Source: Arthrobacter cavernae (GTDB lineage Bacteria; Actinomycetota; Actinomycetes; Actinomycetales; Micrococcaceae). From it: a stretch of DNA of 64,000 bases. Positions 26,357 through 34,928 of this stretch are shown in pieces. The notes under the pieces are model-generated. The model saw only the letters and a program-made list of their open reading frames with translations. It did not search any database and had not been told where the DNA came from. Position 1 is the stretch's first letter, and every line of letters starts with the position of its first letter. The stretch covers positions 27,868 through 91,867 of the forward strand of contig NZ_JAFNLL010000018.1 in assembly GCF_017368795.1 (NCBI RefSeq), read 5' to 3'. Both the position numbers and the translations under genes were made by a program.

Positions 26357-26491
26357 GGAAGCGTTCCCTCCTAGGAGCAGAGCTGCGTGTGTTGACTGTA
26401 GTGACAACGCTAGCCACGTCAAGGGCGGAAATCGCCGGTCTCAGGGATGATTCAGGGGCCAGTCAGGGTAGTCCTCATGGATGACACTGAC

Positions 26492-27988
26492 TCAGGGATG
26501 CGGCCCGTACACGCGCAGTGTCCCGCGCTGCACGGTGAACTCCGCCATCCGGACACCCGGCAACGGTTCGCCGTCAACGGCCAGGACCAGGGGCCCGCCG
26601 ATTGCCTCGATGCTGAGCCGGGACGCCTCGCTCAGGTGCGTGACCTTGGTGGACGCCACAGTGCCCGTGAGCATGGCCCAGAGGAGCCGGAGCCTGGCGA
26701 AGGGTTCATCGGCGGTGACCATGCGGATGTCCAGCACGCCGTCGTCGAGCACTGGCCGGCTCAGCGGTGCCATGTCCCGCGGGTAGTAGCGGCCCCGGCC
26801 GAGGTAGAGGATCCACAGTTTGTGCCGCACGCCGTCGATCTTCAGCGTGGTGGGCGAGGCCACGGCGAAGGTGCGCAGGCCCGCCACGAGCCCGGCGAGC
26901 GGTTTCCCCAGCGCCGGCTGGAGCCGCTCGCGGCGCCGGACCAGGTTGGGGTAGACGCCGAAGCTTGCCGTGTTGAGCATGGTGAGCTCGAGGGTTTCGT
27001 CGGCGCCCTCGATGCCGCGGCCCACGGAAACATGCCCCACATCCGAGGCGACCGCGGTCCCCGCCGCGGCAGCCTCCGCAGCCTCCGCCAGGGTGCCCAC
27101 GCCGGCGTCGCGGGCAAAGTGGTTCAGCGTGCCGCCGGGCAGGACCAGCAGGGGCAGGGACTGCCCGACGGCGGCCGCGGCGGCCGTGCCCACCGTGCCG
27201 TCGCCGCCCCACACACCCAGGGCTTTGGTCCCGGGCCGGGCAGCGGCCGCCTGGATCTCGGCGGCCACGTCTTCGCCCTCGCTGATTTCATGAATATGCG
27301 CCTTGAGGAATGTTTCCCGGAGCAACGCGACGGTCTCCGGCGAGTAGGAGCCGCCCAGGGCGTTGACCGCGATGCTCAGCCCCTCGCCGTCGTCGATGGC
27401 GGGCGCCTCGGCAGCCGTGCGGCCGGTGGACGGGGCCGCTTGCCGCTCCGGCCACCACGTCCGTGTCAGCAGGGCCGCTCCCGCGCCGATGGCGCAGCCG
27501 AACACCACGTCCGAGGGCCAGTGTGCCCCCGTGTGGACCCTGGAGTAGGCCACCCCTGCGGCAATCGGGGCAAGCGCCGCGCCCAGCGCCGGCGACACCA
27601 TCCCGGCCCCCAGTGCGAAGGCCGCGGCGGAGGCCGAGTGCCCCGAGGGCAGGGAAGAGCTGGTGGGCTGCGGGTGCACGAAGCGGAACACCGGGAGGTG
27701 CTCGGGCTGCGGCCGGGCCCGGGGGAGCAGGGTCTTGAAGAGCAGATTGGTCACGGCCGAGGCGAGCCCGAGGGCCAGCAGCCCGCGCAGGGCGGCACGG
27801 CGCGGCCTGCCCGGAACAGCAGTCAAACCGCCGGCGATGGCAAACCACAGCTTGCCCTTGGTTGCCGCAGCGGAGAGCGCGCTGAAGAAGTCGTCGTGCT
27901 GGCCCTGGGCCTGCCGCGAGACAGCGCGGACGAGGAAGCGGTCGAATGTTGCCACCCGGCCCGGGCCCTTGCGCAGCAGGCTTCGCAT
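26492..27988 (-). CDS. PAP2 phosphatase / diacylglycerol-kinase-like fusion protein
   Basis: 498 residues in two domains. The N-terminal membrane domain (about 1-190) is a type 2 phosphatidic acid phosphatase with the motifs KTLLPRARP, SSLPSGHSASAA and YSRVHTGAHWPSDVVFG. The C-terminal domain (about 205-498) is a lipid kinase of the DAGK/LCB5 family (nucleotide-binding GVWGGDGTVGTAAAAAV and LPGGTLNHFARD). One polypeptide could thus dephosphorylate and phosphorylate membrane lipids or isoprenoid carriers. It is divergent from another PAP2 gene with a 38-base spacer. Confidence 0.9.
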   Translation of the reverse strand: MRSLLRKGPGRVATFDRFLVRAVSRQAQGQHDDFFSALSAAATKGKLWFAIAGGLTAVPGRPRRAALRGLLALGLASAVTNLLFKTLLPRARPQPEHLPVFRFVHPQPTSSSLPSGHSASAAAFALGAGMVSPALGAALAPIAAGVAYSRVHTGAHWPSDVVFGCAIGAGAALLTRTWWPERQAAPSTGRTAAEAPAIDDGEGLSIAVNALGGSYSPETVALLRETFLKAHIHEISEGEDVAAEIQAAAARPGTKALGVWGGDGTVGTAAAAAVGQSLPLLVLPGGTLNHFARDAGVGTLAEAAEAAAAGTAVASDVGHVSVGRGIEGADETLELTMLNTASFGVYPNLVRRRERLQPALGKPLAGLVAGLRTFAVASPTTLKIDGVRHKLWILYLGRGRYYPRDMAPLSRPVLDDGVLDIRMVTADEPFARLRLLWAMLTGTVASTKVTHLSEASRLSIEAIGGPLVLAVDGEPLPGVRMAEFTVQRGTLRVYGPHP

Positions 27989-28026
27989 CTCCCCACCCTA
28001 GCGCGGCGCCCCACTAGGATGTAGCC

Positions 28027-28743
28027 ATGATCCGGGTCCTTCTCCCGCGCAGGTCCGCGGCCGGAACGGTGGCAGCCCTCAGCGCAGCGCTGCTCACTGT
28101 GGCCGTGGTGCTCGGTGGCCTGCTGCTGCTGGACGTGGCGCGGCCGGTCTTCCAGGACATGGACAATTCATGGCACGACTTCTCTGCCACGGTGCATACG
28201 CCCTTGTGGGATGCCGTGAACCCTGCCCTGAACTGGGCCGGCTACAGGGGGATGCTGGCGTTCCACATTGTGCTGGCGTTTGCCTTGATCGTAGGCCAGC
28301 GGCCCATCTCGGCCGCCTTCAGCGCGACCGCAGGGCTCGCCGTCGTGCTCGTGACGCAACTGGCCAAATGGGCCATCGGCCGGGAACGTCCGGCAGACAA
28401 CCGGGTCTTCAGCGACAACGGGTCCTACCCTTCGGGCCACGTCTCCGCCACCACGGCGTTTCTGCTGGTGCTGGCGCTGCTCCTGGGCCGCTGGTGGGTA
28501 TGGATGCTTTCCCTCGCGGGAATATTCGCCATGATGCTCAGCCGCACGTACCTGGCCGCCCACTGGTTCACGGACGTGGTGGGCGGTGCCTGCCTGTCCG
28601 CCGGGATGGTGCTCCTGCTGTGGCTGGCATTCCAGGACATATGCATTCGGGAGAATATGAATGCCGTGCACACGCTCATTTGGTGGTCAAGGGCTTCGCG
28701 GCGCCGGAAAGCCACAGGGCAAGCAGAATCGGCGCCCCGATAG
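28027..28743 (+). CDS. PAP2 family membrane phosphatase
   Basis: 238 residues and about six membrane segments. The three phosphatase motifs are intact: KWAIGRERP (about 117-125), YPSGH (about 137-141, general acid His) and SRTYLAAHWFTDV (about 174-186, nucleophile His). Members remove phosphate from undecaprenyl pyrophosphate or phosphatidic acid at the outer membrane face. The final 68 bases overlap the 3' end of the convergent MFS gene on the other strand. The C-terminus is basic and probably cytosolic. Confidence 0.88.
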   Translation: MIRVLLPRRSAAGTVAALSAALLTVAVVLGGLLLLDVARPVFQDMDNSWHDFSATVHTPLWDAVNPALNWAGYRGMLAFHIVLAFALIVGQRPISAAFSATAGLAVVLVTQLAKWAIGRERPADNRVFSDNGSYPSGHVSATTAFLLVLALLLGRWWVWMLSLAGIFAMMLSRTYLAAHWFTDVVGGACLSAGMVLLLWLAFQDICIRENMNAVHTLIWWSRASRRRKATGQAESAPR

Positions 28744-29857
28744 CCAGCAGGGCAAGGTGGATGCCCGTATGGTCCCCCAGGTAGCCCAGCAGAGGCGGTC
28801 CGGCGAGGAACGCCACATAGCCGATCGTGGAAACCACGGAGACGCGGGCCGCGGCATGCTGGGGATCGTCGGCAGCAGCAGACATTCCCATGGGGAAGGC
28901 CAGCGCAGCGCCCACGCCCCACAGGGCAGCACCGATGCCGGCCAGCACCAGGTTGCCCGCGAACACGAAGAGCGCCAGGCCCAGGGCCGCCGCAGCCATG
29001 CTGGCCCGCAGCACCGCGACGCGGCCGAACTTGTCGATGACCATGCCGCCCAGGAACCGCATCACGGTCATCGCGAGCACGAACAGGGCGAAGAACAAGG
29101 CGCCGGTGGACTCGGAGGTGGCCAGCCCGTCCACGGCAGCCTTGGCGATCCAGTCGTTGCCCGCACCTTCCGTGAGGGTGGCTCCCAGCACCACGACGCC
29201 GATCAGCAGCGTGCGGGAGTCCCGCCAGGCCGAGGGGCCCTTGGAAGGTGCCTCCCCGCCGTCGGGCATGTCAGGGGTCTCGTGCGGCAGGAAGTAGCGC
29301 GGCGCCGTCAGCGCCAGCACCACCACAATGCCGGCGATCACCAGCAGGTGTTCGGGCAGGCCGACGCCTAGGTTGGAGAGCCCGGCGCCGATCAGGGCGC
29401 CCACAAAGGCACCGCCGCTAAAAGCCGCATGGAACTGCGGCATGATGGTGCGCCGGAGCCGGTGTTCAACGTCGGCGCCCTCGATGTTCTGCGCCACGTC
29501 CCACAGGCCGATTCCCACGCCGAAGAAGAAAAGGGACACGGCGGTGCCGGGCACGGACCCGGCCATGAGCGAGAAGGCGACTCCAGCACCCGCGGCGGCG
29601 GCGAGAATCCCGCCGAGCCGGACCGTGTTGGCTGTGCCGATCCTGCCGACCACGCGGCCCGCAGACGGCAGCGCCAGGAGGGAGCCGACGGCGATGCACA
29701 GCAGCAGCGTGCCCATCTGGCCGGACGTGAGGTGCAGTGTCTCGGTGACAGCGGGGATGCGCGCGGCCCAGCTGGCGAAAACGAGTCCGTTCATGCCGAA
29801 GATCAGGAAGGTGGCCACGGTCGCGGCCCTGACGTTGATGCTTTGGGTGATGGTCAT
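28676..29857 (-). CDS. MFS transporter (YbjJ-like)
   Basis: 393 residues, 12 predicted membrane segments. The N-terminus MNGLVFASWAARIPAVTETL and the loop GRVVGRIGTANTVRLGG match the YbjJ-like branch of the MFS. It is the last gene of a maa-tetR-MFS operon, with an ATGA overlap with tetR, so the TetR protein very likely controls its expression in response to a transported ligand. The 3' end overlaps the convergent PAP2 gene by 68 bases. Confidence 0.88.
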   Translation of the reverse strand: MTITQSINVRAATVATFLIFGMNGLVFASWAARIPAVTETLHLTSGQMGTLLLCIAVGSLLALPSAGRVVGRIGTANTVRLGGILAAAAGAGVAFSLMAGSVPGTAVSLFFFGVGIGLWDVAQNIEGADVEHRLRRTIMPQFHAAFSGGAFVGALIGAGLSNLGVGLPEHLLVIAGIVVVLALTAPRYFLPHETPDMPDGGEAPSKGPSAWRDSRTLLIGVVVLGATLTEGAGNDWIAKAAVDGLATSESTGALFFALFVLAMTVMRFLGGMVIDKFGRVAVLRASMAAAALGLALFVFAGNLVLAGIGAALWGVGAALAFPMGMSAAADDPQHAAARVSVVSTIGYVAFLAGPPLLGYLGDHTGIHLALLAIGAPILLALWLSGAAKPLTTK

Positions 29858-30438
29858 GTAGTGGCAACTTCCAACGTGGCGTGCTCTGAGTGGTTCAAGG
29901 GGGTGGTGATGCGGGCGACCGCCTCCACCGTGATGGAACGGTCATGCGGTTCGGTGTCGAGCGCGGCGTGGATGAACAGGCCTTCGATCAGCGCGTCCAG
30001 CATCCTGCACGTTCCCGGATCGAAATGCAGCCCCAGGGCCCGCCTGCTCCGGGCCATCCAGTCGCGGGTGATCTGGCGGAACGCCGGTTTCCTGGCGGCC
30101 AGCGTGTAGAGCTCGTGGGTCAGGACCAGGTCCCGCTGCGAGTCCAGCAGATCCAGGTGGATCAAGTCCACCACGGCCCGCCGTGCGCCGTCGATGTCTG
30201 CCGCTCCCGCGAGCTGCTCGTCAAAGCGGTCGGCGATCGAGTCGCCGAAGCGCCGAAAGGCCTCCGTGAGGAGCTCGTCCATGCCGGCGAAGTGGTAGGT
30301 CATGGACCCCAGCGGCACACCGGCATGCTCGGCAATCCTGCGGTGCGAAGCCCCGGCGACGCCCTGGGCCGCGATGACGTCCAGGGCGGCATCGATGATC
30401 CGGTCCCGGCGCTCCGGGTCGAAGCGGCGTGTGACCAC
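29854..30438 (-). CDS. TetR family transcriptional regulator
   Basis: 194 residues. The HTH lies near the N-terminus (RRDRIIDAALDVIAAQGVAG and SHRRIAEHAGVPLGSMTYHF). The C-terminal domain (about 80-190) is the ligand-binding and dimer region. The start is GTG at 30438, 2 bases after the maa stop; the open frame further upstream is only the antisense-like extension over maa. Its stop overlaps the MFS start. A palindrome at the head of the operon (31019-31036) is the obvious candidate operator. Confidence 0.87.
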   Translation of the reverse strand: MVTRRFDPERRDRIIDAALDVIAAQGVAGASHRRIAEHAGVPLGSMTYHFAGMDELLTEAFRRFGDSIADRFDEQLAGAADIDGARRAVVDLIHLDLLDSQRDLVLTHELYTLAARKPAFRQITRDWMARSRRALGLHFDPGTCRMLDALIEGLFIHAALDTEPHDRSITVEAVARITTPLNHSEHATLEVATT

Positions 30439-30440
30439 GG

Positions 30441-31019
30441 CTAGATCTCCCGGATGACGCGGGCCGGATTGCCGACCGCGAGCGAGTTCGCCGGGATATC
30501 CTTGGTGACCACGGCCCCAGCGCCGATCACGGAGTTGCTGCCAATGGTGACGCCGGGCAGGACGATGGCCCCGCCGCCGAGCCATACGTTGTCGCCGATG
30601 GTGATCGGTTCCGCAGCTTCGAGGCGGTCCCGCCGGGGCTGGGGCTCCACCGGGTGGGTGGGGGTCAGGAGCTGCACGTTGGGGCCGATCTGGCAGTCTT
30701 CGCCGATGGTGATCGGGGCGACGTCCAGGGCCGTCAGGTTGTAGTTGATGAAGGTGCGCGCGCCGACCGTGATGTATGTGCCGTAATCGACATATATCGG
30801 CGGCTTGATGTGGGCCTCGTGGCCCAGGGAGCCCAGGAGCTCGTCCAGAATGGGCCGGGCCGCATCCGGATCCTCGGCATAGGCTGCCGTGTACTTCGTC
30901 TGCAGCGCGACCGCGCGCTGTGATTCACGTGCGCTCTCGGGGTCGTCGGAGATGTAGAAATCCCCGGCAAGCATGCGTTCCCGGTTGGTGCGCAGGTCAC
31001 CGGCAAAGTAATCGGTCAT
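30441..31019 (-). CDS. Sugar O-acetyltransferase (maltose acetyltransferase family)
   Basis: 192 residues. An N-terminal maltose-acetyltransferase helix region (MTDYFAGDLRTNRERMLAGD) is followed by left-handed beta-helix hexapeptide repeats (about 75-185). The latter include ITIGEDCQIGPNVQLLTPTH and VWLGGGAIVLPGVTIGSNSV; the His in LTPTHP is the usual catalytic base. It acetylates sugars or related acceptors from acetyl-CoA. The ATG at 31019 has no close ribosome-binding site and sits in a palindrome, which suggests a leaderless message. An ATG at 31037 is the alternative. Confidence 0.87.
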   Translation of the reverse strand: MTDYFAGDLRTNRERMLAGDFYISDDPESARESQRAVALQTKYTAAYAEDPDAARPILDELLGSLGHEAHIKPPIYVDYGTYITVGARTFINYNLTALDVAPITIGEDCQIGPNVQLLTPTHPVEPQPRRDRLEAAEPITIGDNVWLGGGAIVLPGVTIGSNSVIGAGAVVTKDIPANSLAVGNPARVIREI

Positions 31020-31036
31020 GCGTACGATCGTACACA
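31019..31036. promoter_or_regulatory. Palindromic operator candidate for the TetR protein
   Basis: TGCGTACGATCGTACACA is an 18-bp palindrome with one mismatched pair and a perfect 12-bp core. It overlaps the start codon of the first gene of the maa-tetR-MFS operon. Size and symmetry fit a TetR dimer site. No other copy was noticed in the window. Confidence 0.55.
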
Positions 31037-31096
31037 TCCTTGAGGCGAAGGGAAAGGGAGCCCTGTGAAGGGCTCCGCCCGATGAAGAAAGCCAAA

Positions 31097-31185
31097 CCCT
31101 CTCTCACCTTTGGCGCCAAAATCCCAAACGCTCTCTCACTCAATGAGAGAGCGTTGCGCAAAAAAGGCCCAAAAGTGAGAGAGGG
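31097..31185. repeat. Nested palindrome, copy 1 of the CTCTCTCACTTTTGG repeat family
   Basis: Outer 17-bp arms (31097-31113 and 31169-31185, one mismatch) enclose a perfect 12-bp hairpin (31127-31138 and 31144-31155, loop CTCAA). The outer arm is shared with the element at 54880-55005; the inner hairpin differs. It fills the gap between the ABC-F stop and the maa operon promoter. It could also act as a terminator for the ABC-F gene. A smaller 8-bp hairpin lies at 31057-31076. Confidence 0.7.
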
Positions 31186-31191
31186 TCGGGG

Positions 31192-32874
31192 CTAACGCGC
31201 GCGGTCCACGCGCTTTTCGTCCCAGACGGGCTCTTCGGATTCGTAGACCTTGCCGTCCGAGCCGAACACCAGGAAGCGGTCGAAGGACTTCGCGAACCAG
31301 CGGTCGTGCGTCACGGCAAGGACGGTTCCTTCGAAGGCGTCAATGGCGCGTTCCAGGGCCTCGCCGGAGTGCAGGTCCAGGTTGTCCGTGGGCTCGTCCA
31401 GGAGCAGCAGCGTGGCGCCCGAGAGCTGCAGCAGCAGGATCTGGAACCGCGCTTGTTGGCCGCCGGAGAGGGACTCGTACTTCTGCTCGGACTGCCCGGC
31501 CAGGCCGTAGGCATCCAGCGCGCCGGCCGCGGCTTCGCGGGCCAGGCCCGAGCGGTGCTCGTCGCCGCGGTGCAGGATTTCCAGCAGCGTGCGGCCCAGG
31601 AGGTCCGGGCGGACGTGCGTCTGCGCGAAGAAGCCGGGACGGATGCGGGCGCCGAGTTTCACGGTGCCTTCGTGCGGCACTTCGGCGATGACGACGTCGG
31701 ACACCGGCAGGTGCTCGCGCTCCGGATCGGTGCCGCCCGTGGCAAGCAGCCGCAGAAAGTGGCTCTTGCCGGAGCCGTTAGAGCCGAGCACGCCCACGCG
31801 GTCGCCGAACCAGATTTCCGTGGAAAACGGCTTCATCAGGCCGGTCAGTTCCAGCTTTTCGGCCACGACGGCACGCTTGGCGGTGCGGCCGCCCTTGAGG
31901 CGCATGCGCACGTTCTGCTCGATCGGCAGGGCCTCCGGCGGGCCGGCCTCGAGGAACTTGGCCAGGCGCGTCTGGGCAGCCTGGTAGCGGTTGGCCATGT
32001 CGGAGCGGAATGCGGCCTTGTTCTTGTACATGTTGACGAGTTCCTTGAGCTTCACGTGCTCCTCGTCCCAGCGTTTGCGCAGCTCCTCGAAGCGGGCGTT
32101 CCGGTCCGCGCGGGCCTCCACGTAGGAGCCGAAGCCGCCGCCGTGGATCCAGGCGCCGGCGCCGTTGATGCCCGGCTCAAGCGTCACGATACGCCCCGCG
32201 GCGTTGTTCAACAGCTCCCGGTCATGGCTGATGAACAGCACGGTCTTCTTGGACTCGTTGAGCTTGGATTCAAGCCAGCGCTTGCCGGGGACGTCCAGGT
32301 AGTTGTCCGGTTCGTCCAGGAGCAGGAGTTCGTCGGGGCCTGAGAAGAGGGCCTCGAGCACCAGCCGCTTTTGCTCGCCGCCGGAAAGGGTCGACGCGCG
32401 GCGGTGCTGTGCCTTGTCGAAGGACAGCCCCAGCGCGGCCATGCAAACCTCGTCCCAGACGGTCTCGACGTCGTAGCCGCCGGCGTCCCCCCAGTCCACG
32501 ATCGCCTGGGCGTACTTCATCTGGGAGGGCTCGTCGTCGTGCTCCATCATGGCGAGCTCGGCGTCCTCGACGGCCCTCGCGGCAGCGGCGAGTCCGGGAG
32601 GGGCCGCGGAGACGAGGAGATCGCGGACGGTGGATTCGTCGCGGACCTGGCCCACGAACTGGCGCATGATGCCCATGTTTCCGGAGCGGCCCACGGCGCC
32701 CTCATCGGGGGTGAGGTCGCCGGCGATGATTTTGAACAGGGTGGTCTTGCCGGTTCCGTTGGGCCCGATCAGCGCCGTCTTGGTGCCGTCCGGGACCTTG
32801 AAGGTCACGCCGTTGAGCAGCTGGGTGCCGTCGGAGAGGAAGTAGTCGATGCCGGAAACGTCAATATGGGCCAC
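31192..32874 (-). CDS. ABC-F family ATPase (ribosome-associated type)
   Basis: 560 residues, two ABC domains without membrane segments. Domain 1 has Walker A GPNGTGKTT (about 36-44), signature LSGGEQKRLVLEALF and Walker B LLLLDEPDNYLD. Domain 2 has GSNGSGKSHFLRLL, LSGGQQARFQILLLQLSG and LLLLDEPTDNLD. The linker between them (about 250-320, rich in Lys/Arg/Glu) is the P-site tRNA interaction motif region of ABC-F proteins. These act on the ribosome as translation factors or give antibiotic protection. Which applies here is not clear. Confidence 0.92.
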   Translation of the reverse strand: MAHIDVSGIDYFLSDGTQLLNGVTFKVPDGTKTALIGPNGTGKTTLFKIIAGDLTPDEGAVGRSGNMGIMRQFVGQVRDESTVRDLLVSAAPPGLAAAARAVEDAELAMMEHDDEPSQMKYAQAIVDWGDAGGYDVETVWDEVCMAALGLSFDKAQHRRASTLSGGEQKRLVLEALFSGPDELLLLDEPDNYLDVPGKRWLESKLNESKKTVLFISHDRELLNNAAGRIVTLEPGINGAGAWIHGGGFGSYVEARADRNARFEELRKRWDEEHVKLKELVNMYKNKAAFRSDMANRYQAAQTRLAKFLEAGPPEALPIEQNVRMRLKGGRTAKRAVVAEKLELTGLMKPFSTEIWFGDRVGVLGSNGSGKSHFLRLLATGGTDPEREHLPVSDVVIAEVPHEGTVKLGARIRPGFFAQTHVRPDLLGRTLLEILHRGDEHRSGLAREAAAGALDAYGLAGQSEQKYESLSGGQQARFQILLLQLSGATLLLLDEPTDNLDLHSGEALERAIDAFEGTVLAVTHDRWFAKSFDRFLVFGSDGKVYESEEPVWDEKRVDRAR

Positions 32875-32900
32875 CGGTCAATTCTCCCACGGGCCAGCCC

Positions 32901-34190
32901 TCACCCGGCGCGGTCCGGTTGTCGGCGGGCGAAGTCCGGCGCGTGTTCCGGCCGCGGGCCGAAGGCAATCATCCGGGCCGGAACCCTCCGCAACAGCGGC
33001 ACATGGCTGGCCACGAACAGCGCGGACCTCGGCGCGCCGGCCCGTTTTCCGGTGATCGCCGGCTCAAAAATTGCCTTCTGGAGCAGCCTCTGGCCGCTCT
33101 GCAACACCACGGTGGGGAACCAGCGCCGCTTCTGCACTGACGCCAGATGCGCCTCGCTCAGGGAACCGTCCAGAAGGGGCCGGGCGATCCTGGCGGCCGC
33201 GGCAACGGCGTCCTGGATGGCCAGGTTGATGCCGACCCCGCCCGCCGGAGACATCGCATGCGCGGCATCGCCGATCAGCAGCAGCCCGGGTTTGTGCCAT
33301 GTGCCGAGCCGGTTCAGCTTCACGTCGAGCATGTGGAGATCGTCCATGGAAGCGATTTCGCCCAGGCGGTCGGCAAGATCGGGCCGCAGCCTGCCGATGC
33401 GCCGCCGGAAGCTCTCCACGCCCTCGGCGCGAAGTGTGGCGTCAAGTCCCTTCCTGGCGATGTAGGCAATCTGGTAGTAGTCCTTCCTGGTCAAGGCCAG
33501 GAGCACCTCGTCACCGCTGAAGCGCGGTACGAGTGTAGCGATCTGCTCCTGCTCTTCCTTGTTGCGCGAAACCCGGAACCACCAAGTATCGAACGGCACG
33601 GCGAACTCCCGCGGGAACAGCCCGGCCTTCTGCCGGAGGACCGAATCCCGCCCGTCACAGGCCACGGTCAGCAACGCGCGGAGCTGGCCGGTGCCGACGG
33701 GCTCGCCGGAAGCCGCATCCCTGGTGAGGTAAGAGACCCCCGCGACCCTCCCGCCGTCGTCGTTCCCGTCCCCGAACAGCAGGCCGGTGGCTTCGGTGTT
33801 CATCCGGAGGGTGAAGGTCGGCTCCAGTTCGGCCGCCGCTACGAGGAAGTTCAGCAGATCCCACTGCGGCACCATGGCGATGTAGTTGTAAGGCGGTTTG
33901 AGGGTATCGAAATCGCCCACCAGCACGGTGTCTCCGTTACTGGTGGGGAAGCGGAAATTGCCGAGCTTGCTTTGTGGAAGCTGGCGGAAACCCTCACCCA
34001 GCCCGAGCTCGTCCAGGAGGCGGATGGTGGATGCGTGCACGGTGTCGCCCCGGAAATCGCGCAGGAAGTCTGCATGTTTTTCCAGCACGGTGACCTCGAC
34101 GCCGGCCCGCGCCAGCAGCAGGCCCAGCATGATGCCGGCCGGACCGCCGCCGGCAATGACGCACGTTGTTGTTTCCGATTTCCTGGGCAA
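32901..34190 (-). CDS. FAD-dependent monooxygenase-like oxidoreductase
   Basis: 429 residues. It has a Rossmann GGGPAGIMLGLLLARAGVEV dinucleotide motif near residue 12, the DG motif in LTVACDGRDSVLR, and the second FAD motif LLIGDAAHAMSPAGGVGINL (about 300). This is the p-hydroxybenzoate hydroxylase/UbiH fold (PF01494). The start is TTG at 34190, preceded by GGAGGGGAC at good spacing; the open frame upstream of it overlaps the cupredoxin gene and is not coding. The C-terminus (about 370-429) contains a membrane-like stretch and basic residues. It is probably transcribed with the upstream cupredoxin gene (28-base gap). The substrate is unknown. Confidence 0.88.
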   Translation of the reverse strand: MPRKSETTTCVIAGGGPAGIMLGLLLARAGVEVTVLEKHADFLRDFRGDTVHASTIRLLDELGLGEGFRQLPQSKLGNFRFPTSNGDTVLVGDFDTLKPPYNYIAMVPQWDLLNFLVAAAELEPTFTLRMNTEATGLLFGDGNDDGGRVAGVSYLTRDAASGEPVGTGQLRALLTVACDGRDSVLRQKAGLFPREFAVPFDTWWFRVSRNKEEQEQIATLVPRFSGDEVLLALTRKDYYQIAYIARKGLDATLRAEGVESFRRRIGRLRPDLADRLGEIASMDDLHMLDVKLNRLGTWHKPGLLLIGDAAHAMSPAGGVGINLAIQDAVAAAARIARPLLDGSLSEAHLASVQKRRWFPTVVLQSGQRLLQKAIFEPAITGKRAGAPRSALFVASHVPLLRRVPARMIAFGPRPEHAPDFARRQPDRAG

Positions 34191-34218
34191 GTCCCCTCCG
34201 GATCCGGTCCTTGGGTGG

Positions 34219-34722
34219 TCAGCGGACCTCCATGACCCCCTGCATCTCGGTGTGGAGGGAGCACATGAAGTGCAGCATCGTGCCGGCGGGAGCCGTGACG
34301 TCGACCGGCACGGACTCGCCGTCAGGGATCGCCACCGAGTCCCCGACCTCACCGAATCCCGGCTTCCCGACGTCGATGCTCGGCACGCCACGGAAATGCT
34401 GGTCCAGCGCCGCATTGCAGGTCTGGCAGCCGCCTGAGAACAGATCCTGAATGAACTGCGGCTTTTCGTCGGGGTTGACGATGGTGAAGAAGTGCGGCTC
34501 CCCGGGAATCTCGTCGCCGGAGACGATGGTGAGCTTGTCGCCGGAGCCGATGCTGATGTCGCCGCCGTGCCAGGCCAGGGTGCTCTGCACTAGTTTGTTC
34601 GGTTCGAAGGCGAAGCCGCCGCGGGCCTCGACCTGCGTGCCGCCGCCGGCCACGCTTCCGCTGACCCCACCAAACGCGACCATCCCGCAGACCGCCGCGA
34701 CTACCAAAGTTGTTTTGCGCAT
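34219..34722 (-). CDS. Exported cupredoxin-like protein
   Basis: 167 residues. The ATG at 34722 gives a signal peptide (RKTTLVVAAVCGMVAFGGVS, about 2-21). The mature domain resembles plastocyanin/azurin-like cupredoxins. A first candidate copper His lies in GEPHFFTIVNPD, and the C-terminal cluster HFMCSLHTEMQGVM provides Cys, His and Met in type 1 copper spacing. The insert GGCQTCNAALDQHFRGVPSID has a CxxC pair. It probably carries electrons or copper outside the membrane. Possible partners are the adjacent flavoprotein (unlikely, as that is cytosolic) or respiratory proteins. Confidence 0.78.
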   Translation of the reverse strand: MRKTTLVVAAVCGMVAFGGVSGSVAGGGTQVEARGGFAFEPNKLVQSTLAWHGGDISIGSGDKLTIVSGDEIPGEPHFFTIVNPDEKPQFIQDLFSGGCQTCNAALDQHFRGVPSIDVGKPGFGEVGDSVAIPDGESVPVDVTAPAGTMLHFMCSLHTEMQGVMEVR

Positions 34723-34928
34723 GACAATCCTCGTATTCCCGCTCCTGGCGGTTTCGATGGACCCCGGCCGGTCAGGCCGGCGTTGGACCACCGGAGGCGT
34801 TGTCAGGCGAAACAGTGAGTGTGTCCGCCTGCTAACCAGTCGACGGACCGGCAGCCTCTCCCAAGGTAGACCCGGGCAGATTCCGGGGTCAAGGCCTGCA
34901 CGCGGCTAGTCCTTAGGAGGCGCCGGCG

